12,500 bases of DNA from Baffinella frigidus (lineage: Eukaryota; Cryptophyceae; Cryptomonadales; Baffinellaceae), in the NCBI GenBank assembly GCA_026770585.1, contig MU646553.1, positions 335,448-347,947 of the forward strand, read 5' to 3'. The position numbers and the translations under genes are program-made. Under the pieces are notes generated by a model. That model saw only the letters and a program-made list of their open reading frames with translations, had not been told where the DNA came from and searched no databases. Positions 9,101 through 9,879 of this stretch are shown one piece after another (positions within the stretch are counted from its first letter, which is position 1; every line of letters begins with the position of its first letter).

Positions 9101-9655
9101 TGCTCTGAGTCGCACCTTCTTCGACTTCCCAATGGCGGCGACCGAGCGCGCAGCAACCCCCTCCGCCACGGACTTGTTTCTGTAGTCTTTCGTGTGCTTA
9201 AGACCAGCGCCGGTGTTGAGGTACCACGGAGCTTCGGACATATACTGGGGGATATGAGGGTTGATCTCATTCCCTTCCGCATCCTTCTCGGGCTCGAGCG
9301 CGCCGCTCTTGCGCTGCCACCCCACGAGCACAGAGCCGTCAGTCAAGCGCCGAGCCAAGGACGGGAAAAGGCGGGGGGGGGGTCAGGGGAAGCTGCGGCT
9401 GCAGGCTGGGGTGTGTTTGTGGTGAAGGGCTGGGTGCTCATGATGGGTCCTGGCGCACTATGCGCCTCAGCACGCGGACGCCTGCTCGCTCGCCCTCTTG
9501 GACCGAGCTCCAGCGGGCGCAAAGCGTGCAGGGGAGATGCGCCTTTCGGTTTCTGGCGCTGTGGGGCGAAAGCGGGGGAGGGAAAGTACGAGCTCGTCGA
9601 GCTCGTTCTTCTTCTTCCACTCATCACGACTGAGTCGTGTCTCCGAGGACGCCAT
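83..9655 (-). CDS. SLU7: Pre-mRNA-splicing factor SLU7, 17 exons, 3' end outside window
   Basis: SLU7 acts in the nucleus in the second catalytic step of splicing and helps select the 3' splice site. I assembled exons by family similarity, GT/AG borders and phase: 9655-9590, 9313-9116, 8393-8343, 7740-7646, 7031-6992, 6712-6629, 6102-6037, 5148-5051, 4721-4648, 4495-4434, 3725-3606, 2678-2611, 2388-2313, 1891-1847, 1473-1369, 1083-1006, 148-83. They sum to 1392 bp, exactly 464 codons, with no stop. Family blocks in order are [96 protein letters not shown] and RNSYCTG. Known SLU7 proteins are somewhat longer (human about 586 residues), so a short C-terminal part is missing to the left. The zinc knuckle normally found before GKRDRWNGY is not seen. 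The gene is divergent from the SET/NAP gene. Exon 3 and the exon 5 acceptor are the least certain parts. Confidence 0.93.
159..405. repeat. Degenerate telomere-like TTTAGGG array, intron 16
   Basis: Most of this part of SLU7 intron 16 is TTTAGGG heptamers and variants (TTTGGGG, TTCAGGG, GTCTAGG) on the plus strand, CCCTAAA on the sense strand. It is internal and decayed, so not a chromosome end. Confidence 0.9.
413..455 (-). repeat. Rear fragment of SLU7 exon 16, second copy
   Basis: Sense sequence encodes [13 protein letters not shown] and keeps the donor AAG|GTGCGC. It matches the last 13 codons of exon 16 ([13 protein letters not shown]). It lies downstream of the intact exon, with no acceptor or front half. 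Confidence 0.88.
529..607. repeat. (CCCTGCA)n heptamer array
   Basis: About eleven nearly perfect CCCTGCA units within intron 16, inside a wider CCCTAAA-type stretch (about 470-720). On the SLU7 sense strand this is TGCAGGG, opposite in polarity to most other tracts of the gene. Confidence 0.95.
743..785 (-). repeat. Rear fragment of SLU7 exon 16, first copy
   Basis: Sense sequence encodes [14 protein letters not shown] and retains AAG|GTCTCG as donor. It lies between the intact exon 16 and the copy at 413-455. Each copy is followed on the plus-strand right by a CCCTGCA array, so the duplicated unit is about 330 bp. Confidence 0.9.
831..883. repeat. Second (CCCTGCA)n heptamer array
   Basis: Seven CCCTGCA units in the same relation to the exon 16 rear fragment as the array at 529-607, which supports duplication of exon rear plus array together. 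Confidence 0.93.
1006..1083 (-). CDS. SLU7: SLU7 exon 16
   Basis: The 26 codons run [20 protein letters not shown] to VAMQQK. The sequence is not itself diagnostic, but it occupies the place of the SLU7 C-terminal lysine-rich segment (..LM..HQEKLKEEKK..) and joins in phase 0 on both sides. Acceptor GTGCAG, donor AAG|GTACC. One front and two rear partial copies flank it. Confidence 0.78.
1161..1211 (-). repeat. Front fragment of SLU7 exon 16
   Basis: Sense sequence after TCGCAG encodes [17 protein letters not shown], nearly identical to the first 17 codons of exon 16, then loses similarity. It keeps the acceptor AG but has no donor. It lies upstream of the intact exon. Confidence 0.9.
1229..1365. 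repeat. TTTAGGG array, SLU7 intron 15
   Basis: Near-perfect TTTAGGG heptamers fill much of intron 15 right up to the exon 15 donor (plus-strand G-rich, sense-strand CCCTAAA). Confidence 0.95.
1369..1473 (-). CDS. SLU7: SLU7 exon 15 (VWGSFW...GYACC...NSYCTG)
   Basis: The 35 codons start [20 protein letters not shown] and continue [13 protein letters not shown]7 proteins have VWGS(W/Y)W....WGYKCC......NSYCTG. Here the lysine of GYKCC is alanine and there are three cysteines in a row. Acceptor GACAG, donor ACG|GTAAAT. Confidence 0.95.
1474..1691. other. Unassigned part of SLU7 intron 14
   Basis: Mixed sequence with no recognised exon. A 12-nt stretch CCAGCACGTGCG (sense strand, near 1615) also occurs inside exon 15, but similarity does not extend far enough to call a copy. 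Confidence 0.5.
1692..1835. repeat. TTTAGGG array, SLU7 intron 14
   Basis: Two runs of near-perfect TTTAGGG units followed by variants. The array ends about 10 bp from the exon 14 donor. Confidence 0.95.
1847..1891 (-). CDS. SLU7: SLU7 exon 14 (SKYEE...NNHT)
   Basis: Fifteen codons, [15 protein letters not shown], match the SLU7 block SKYEEDV.INNHT. Acceptor TTGCCAG, donor AAG|GTTCCA, phase 0. Confidence 0.92.
1903..2160. repeat. Degenerate TTTAGGG-type sequence, SLU7 intron 13
   Basis: Decayed heptamers (TTTAGGG, TTCAGGG, TTCGGGG) with short unrelated insertions; nothing coding seen. Confidence 0.75.
2190..2309. repeat. 24-bp tandem repeat at the exon 13 donor
   Basis: On the sense strand, units such as ACTTAGACCCTGAATCGACC (consensus about 24 bp, ending CCTGA or CCTCA) repeat about four to five times, starting within 5 bp of the exon 13 GT. 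Confidence 0.85.
2313..2388 (-). CDS. SLU7: SLU7 exon 13
   Basis: The exon encodes (K)[19 protein letters not shown] and EENVAK, matching the SLU7 segment Q(S/T)E.YVEY...G.V(I/L)KG.E. Acceptor ACGCAG, donor AAG|GTACTG. A 24-bp tandem repeat begins just inside the following intron. Confidence 0.92.
2478..2605. repeat. TTTAGGG array, SLU7 intron 12
   Basis: Seven perfect TTTAGGG units, then TTTGGGG/TTGAGGG variants running to the exon 12 donor. The other end of the intron (2411-2477) is AT-rich, unlike the surroundings. Confidence 0.93.
2611..2678 (-). CDS. SLU7: SLU7 exon 12 (MEKYGG block)
   Basis: The exon reads [20 protein letters not shown] and SL plus 2 nt. Human SLU7 has ILEKYGGQEH here. 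Acceptor CTGCAG, donor TCAA|GTACGA. Three front fragments of the same exon, each with its own CAG, lie upstream. Confidence 0.9.
2745..2792 (-). repeat. Front fragment of SLU7 exon 12, nearest copy
   Basis: After ATCAG the sense strand reads [17 protein letters not shown], a decayed copy of [17 protein letters not shown]. It keeps the AG. It is followed by TTCGCTGATGAGCATTGCGC, an intronic block also present after the copy at 2865-2912. Confidence 0.88.
2865..2912 (-). repeat. Front fragment of SLU7 exon 12, middle copy
   Basis: After TCGCAG the sense strand reads [19 protein letters not shown] kept, no donor. It shares its right-hand intronic block with the copy at 2745-2792, showing a roughly 120-bp tandem unit. 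Confidence 0.92.
3062..3109 (-). repeat. Front fragment of SLU7 exon 12, farthest copy
   Basis: After CCCAG the sense strand reads [16 protein letters not shown]. It is the most upstream of three front fragments; the intact exon is the fourth and last copy. Confidence 0.9.
3296..3360. repeat. C-run and CT-rich tract, intron 11
   Basis: A run of about 13 C followed by CTCTC and CCTT repeats on the plus strand. Confidence 0.9.
3375..3433 (-). repeat. Rear fragment of SLU7 exon 11
   Basis: The sense strand reads [20 protein letters not shown] and then GTGATG, against [20 protein letters not shown] in exon 11. It lies downstream of the intact exon and has no front half. Its candidate donor keeps phase 0, so use as an alternative end cannot be excluded. 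Confidence 0.9.
3438..3582. repeat. CT / CTCTG / CGCG microsatellite, intron 11
   Basis: Pyrimidine-rich on the plus strand (GA-rich in the transcript), including alternating CGCGCG patches at 3542-3568. It separates exon 11 from its rear fragment. Confidence 0.9.
3606..3725 (-). CDS. SLU7: SLU7 exon 11 (EAYERG.QVHM block)
   Basis: The 40 codons start [20 protein letters not shown] and run to KKDSLVGKQ. The SLU7 family has L(F)AWEAYEKG..VH.QA.P...E.L...F..KK. Acceptor AACCAG, donor CAG|GTTCTG, phase 0. A rear copy with a different end lies downstream at 3433-3375; splicing to its donor instead would also keep phase 0. Confidence 0.92.
3869..3888 (-). repeat. Short rear fragment of SLU7 exon 10
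   Basis: The sense strand GAGCGCTGGTCCCAGGAG|GT resembles the exon 10 end GAGCTTGCGTCCCAGCAG|GT. It is the more distant of two downstream copies. Nearby intronic blocks (about 3935-4000 and 4310-4395) are also similar to each other, as expected of a tandem triplication. Confidence 0.65.
3985..4110 (-). mobile_element. Dispersed repeat family 2, copy in intron 10
   Basis: Its reverse complement (ACACCGTGGGGACTTAGGCT ... ATCCTAACCGAT ... CCAGAAAATCC) matches 7418-7500 in order. It interrupts the tandem copies of exon 10 and its flanks. No coding capacity. Confidence 0.7.
4178..4239 (-). pseudogene. Full-length copy of SLU7 exon 10 without acceptor AG
   Basis: Same 62-bp length as exon 10 and encodes [20 protein letters not shown]. 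Six nucleotides differ; five are silent and one changes Y to H. The donor is intact (CAG|GTCCCA), but the base pair before the copy is TG (TTTG|AC) instead of AG (GCAG|AC), so it should not be spliced in at that point. It could be a former alternative exon. Confidence 0.9.
4434..4495 (-). CDS. SLU7: SLU7 exon 10 ([10 protein letters not shown] block)
   Basis: The 62 bp encode (D)[20 protein letters not shown], matching the SLU7 block AGDNFVRY(T/S)G. Acceptor ACGCAG, donor CAG|GTAAAC. A same-length copy at 4239-4178 lacks the acceptor AG, so this copy is taken as the working exon. Confidence 0.93.
4500..4647. repeat. Degenerate TTTAGGG array, SLU7 intron 9
   Basis: Most of the 152-bp intron 9 is TTTAGGG-type variants, G-rich on the plus strand. 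Confidence 0.85.
4648..4721 (-). CDS. SLU7: SLU7 exon 9 ([10 protein letters not shown] block)
   Basis: The exon encodes [20 protein letters not shown] and PEDA. Other SLU7 proteins have [11 protein letters not shown].(D/N)P here. Acceptor AACAG, donor GCTG|GTAAAT, phase 1 at both borders. Confidence 0.95.
4725..4895. repeat. Degenerate TTTAGGG/TTGAGGG array, SLU7 intron 8
   Basis: Includes seven-base TTGAGGG units (about 4753-4815) and lies between exon 9 and the exon 8 rear fragment. Confidence 0.88.
4898..4961 (-). repeat. Rear fragment of SLU7 exon 8
   Basis: The sense strand reads [18 protein letters not shown] and then AG|GTCAAC, a decayed copy of [18 protein letters not shown] with its donor. 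It lies downstream of the intact exon; the front half is missing. Confidence 0.92.
5051..5148 (-). CDS. SLU7: SLU7 exon 8 (VRNLRIRED block)
   Basis: The 32 codons plus 2 nt contain [18 protein letters not shown], one of the strongest SLU7 signatures. Acceptor TTGGCAG, donor CCGG|GTCACC. The exon is flanked by a front fragment upstream (5298-5256) and a rear fragment downstream (4961-4898). Confidence 0.96.
5256..5298 (-). repeat. Front fragment of SLU7 exon 8
   Basis: The sense strand reads [14 protein letters not shown], matching [14 protein letters not shown] at the start of exon 8, and then diverges. The expected CAG acceptor has become CTG. It lies upstream of the intact exon. Confidence 0.88.
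5308..5445. repeat. (TTTCYGG)n heptamer array, SLU7 intron 7
   Basis: GGTTTCC and GGTTTCT heptamers, a seven-base repeat with a consensus other than TTTAGGG. GA/CC-rich on the sense strand. Confidence 0.92.
5549..5698. mobile_element. MITE-like element 1 (CTAG-TCTGC termini, AAGGT target duplication)
   Basis: The 150-bp segment starts CTAGCTCTGC and ends with the inverse GCAGAACTAG. It is bounded on both sides by ACCTT (5544-5548 and 5699-5703), AAGGT on the sense strand, consistent with a 5-bp target duplication. The duplicated bases are the donor of an exon 7 rear fragment (CAGAAG|GT). It contains two GTGTGGTACAAATCC repeats and no coding sequence. Confidence 0.78.
5701..5718 (-). repeat. 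Rear fragment of SLU7 exon 7, distal copy
   Basis: The sense strand GTTCGTCGGGCAGAAG|GT matches the exon 7 end GCCGTCGGCCAGAAG|GT. MITE-like element 1 sits immediately after it. Confidence 0.75.
5723..5864. mobile_element. MITE-like element 2 (CTAGCTATG ... CAGAGCTAG)
   Basis: About 142 bp with matching CTAGCT(A/C)TG termini. The left interior CGTCGGGTTGACTG matches the right interior of element 1, so it is inserted in the opposite orientation. No clear target duplication. Confidence 0.65.
5964..5982 (-). repeat. Rear fragment of SLU7 exon 7, proximal copy
   Basis: The sense strand GCGTTGCCGGCAAGAAG|GT is an imperfect copy of the exon 7 end with its donor. The following TTCC and (T)CCAACGTTGACG sequence matches the intron start after exon 7 (CTCCAAAGTTGACG), so exon rear and intron start were duplicated together (unit about 75 bp). 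Confidence 0.8.
6037..6102 (-). CDS. SLU7: SLU7 exon 7
   Basis: The 22 codons run from [20 protein letters not shown] to QK, similar to the plant SLU7 segment with a DE.K..DF pattern just before the VRNLRIRED block. Acceptor AACCAG, donor AAG|GTCC. Its last 18 nt and donor recur several times downstream in the next intron. Confidence 0.85.
6110..6182. repeat. TTTGGGG/TTTAGGG array, SLU7 intron 6
   Basis: Near-perfect heptamers adjoining the exon 7 acceptor; C-rich on the sense strand. Confidence 0.93.
6283..6308. repeat. Perfect 12-bp inverted repeat with 2-nt loop
   Basis: ATTTCGACCAGA, AA, TCTGGTCGAAAT form a near-palindrome in intron 6. A GGGGG-AAA-CCCCC hairpin lies at 6241-6253 and AGCAATTC-T-GAATTGCT at 6336-6352, so 6235-6355 could be strongly folded in RNA. 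Confidence 0.85.
6438..6620. repeat. 17-bp minisatellite next to the exon 6 donor
   Basis: Units of the type GGGTTATTCCCCTAAAC (variable last bases) repeat about ten times and stop 8 bp from the exon 6 donor region. Confidence 0.92.
6629..6712 (-). CDS. SLU7: SLU7 exon 6 (charged low-complexity segment)
   Basis: The 28 codons read [18 protein letters not shown], then a serine run and a DDDDE end. SLU7 proteins have a variable charged linker at this point. Acceptor CTCGCAG, donor GAG|GTCCCT, phase 0. A 17-bp minisatellite starts within 10 bp of the donor. Confidence 0.82.
6775..6906. repeat. Purine microsatellite (GA, GAGCGA)
   Basis: GAGAGA and GAGCGAGC runs in SLU7 intron 5, CT-rich on the sense strand just upstream of exon 6; it may extend the polypyrimidine tract. 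Confidence 0.92.
6992..7031 (-). CDS. SLU7: SLU7 exon 5
   Basis: The 40 bp give (M)[13 protein letters not shown] once joined to exon 4. The phase requires the acceptor TGGAAAG|GCAAC rather than the nearby CTGTCAG. The latter would put the sequence out of frame with exon 4. The donor is CAG|GTCCCC. The exon boundary at 7031 is therefore inferred from reading frame. Confidence 0.7.
7373..7420 (-). repeat. Rear fragment of SLU7 exon 4
   Basis: The sense strand reads [14 protein letters not shown] and AG|GTAACC, against [14 protein letters not shown] and AT|GTAACC in exon 4. It lies downstream; the front half is absent. Confidence 0.9.
7418..7632 (+). mobile_element. Dispersed repeat family 2, copy with long inverted repeat, intron 4
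   Basis: It begins ACACCGTGGGGACATAGGCT (inverse copy at 3985-4110). It includes a long imperfect palindrome, arms about 7475-7536 and 7568-7630, around a 31-nt centre; the inner 17 bp (TGTTCTCCCACCTCAGC) pair with one mismatch. No coding sequence: a non-autonomous foldback or MITE-type element. Confidence 0.7.
7646..7740 (-). CDS. SLU7: SLU7 exon 4 ([11 protein letters not shown] block)
   Basis: The 31 codons plus 2 nt include [20 protein letters not shown], matching the SLU7 block [14 protein letters not shown]. The acceptor is AACGCAG and the donor is GTAACC. This is the only complete copy of three: a front fragment lies upstream (7996-7938) and a rear fragment downstream (7420-7373). Confidence 0.93.
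7782..7843. repeat. (TTTCTGG)n heptamer array, SLU7 intron 3
   Basis: Nine TTTCTGG/TCTCTGG heptamers upstream of exon 4. Confidence 0.93.
7938..7996 (-). repeat. Front fragment of SLU7 exon 4
   Basis: After GACCAG the sense strand reads [19 protein letters not shown], against [19 protein letters not shown] in exon 4. Similarity stops abruptly after GATCGCTG. The acceptor AG is kept. It lies upstream of the intact exon. Confidence 0.93.
8008..8062. repeat. (TTGGTGT)n heptamer array
   Basis: Seven to eight TTGGTGT units directly upstream (sense) of the exon 4 front fragment, another seven-base repeat with a different consensus, continuing into TTTAGGG variants to about 8150. Confidence 0.93.
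8172..8292. mobile_element. MITE-like element 3 (26-bp terminal inverted repeats)
   Basis: The arms 8172-8197 and 8267-8292 (CTAGCTCTGCCTGAGTTTTA...) are inverted repeats matching at 25 of 26 positions around 69 bp. Flanks AATTC and AACTC are a possible decayed 5-bp target duplication. In SLU7 intron 3; no coding capacity. Confidence 0.85.
8343..8393 (-). CDS. SLU7: SLU7 exon 3 (tentative)
   Basis: Seventeen codons, [17 protein letters not shown], lie between a good acceptor (CACGCAG) and donor (AAG|GTGCGC), phase 0 on both sides. They do not match a conserved SLU7 block. Skipping the exon would also keep the frame, so it may be optional or not an exon. It stands where the zinc knuckle would be expected. 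Confidence 0.5.
8540..8725. repeat. CT and CTGTGT microsatellite, SLU7 intron 2
   Basis: TCTC-rich then TGTCTG-rich sequence on the plus strand. Confidence 0.9.
8801..9060. repeat. Four scattered copies of a 22-bp repeat, SLU7 intron 2
   Basis: CTGGCTGGAGGTGCAACCCT or a close variant occurs at about 8803, 8836-8856, 8875-8896 and 9037-9058. The rest of intron 2 (8394-8540, 8897-9036) shows no recognised exon, including no CCHC motif. Confidence 0.8.
9116..9313 (-). CDS. SLU7: SLU7 exon 2 (INPHIPQY block)
   Basis: The 66 codons start [20 protein letters not shown] and contain [18 protein letters not shown] followed by GLKH, the most diagnostic N-terminal block of SLU7 ([13 protein letters not shown]...LKH). 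Acceptor GGCAG|CGC, donor AAG|GTGCG. The exon ends with GKSKK, where other SLU7 proteins continue into the CCHC knuckle. Confidence 0.95.
9314..9589. other. SLU7 intron 1
   Basis: 276 bp of GC-rich sequence without recognised repeats apart from a G9 run near 9372. Confidence 0.75.
9590..9655 (-). CDS. SLU7: SLU7 exon 1 (start codon, N-terminus)
   Basis: The 22 codons begin [20 protein letters not shown]. The stretch [14 protein letters not shown] matches the N-terminal block of SLU7 (human MTREDWRKKKELEE), which supports this ATG. The donor is CTC|GTACTT at 9589, phase 0. Confidence 0.88.
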
Positions 9656-9815
9656 CTTTAGCGCAAAGCCCCGCCGAAAAGGGCGGCGAGGGCTGGGAGT
9701 TGCTAAAAGTGATTTTACAATACCCGCTAAAAGTGATTTTAGGCAGCTAAAGTGGCCACTTTTGACTTTTGACGTGACCTCGGGAAGGTCGGAGAAAACG
9801 GGGGAGCACGCAAGG
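9656..9815. promoter_or_regulatory. Divergent (bidirectional) promoter region between SLU7 and the SET/NAP gene
   Basis: Only 160 bp separate the two opposed start codons, so 5' leaders and promoter elements must share this space. Seen here: a direct repeat GCTAAAAGTGATTTTA at 9702-9717 and 9726-9741, a related GCTAAAGTGG at 9746, a perfect 14-bp palindrome AAAGTGGCCACTTT at 9749-9762, and TGACGTGA at 9770-9777, which resembles a bZIP/CRE core. No TATA box was recognised. Function is inferred from position. Confidence 0.7.
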
Positions 9816-9879
9816 ATGACGATCGAGAAGCTCAAGGCGCTGGACGAGGAGACGGCGAAGCTCACCAAGGATCTCGAAT
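9816..9879 (+). CDS. SET/NAP exon 1
   Basis: ATG follows CGCAAGG and opens MTIEKLKALDEETAKLTKDL, an amphipathic helix as in the SET/NAP dimerisation helix. No GT lies at a usable position. Ending at GAAT|GCAACC gives the phase required by exon 2 (codon TAC across the junction), so a GC donor is inferred. Confidence 0.75.
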
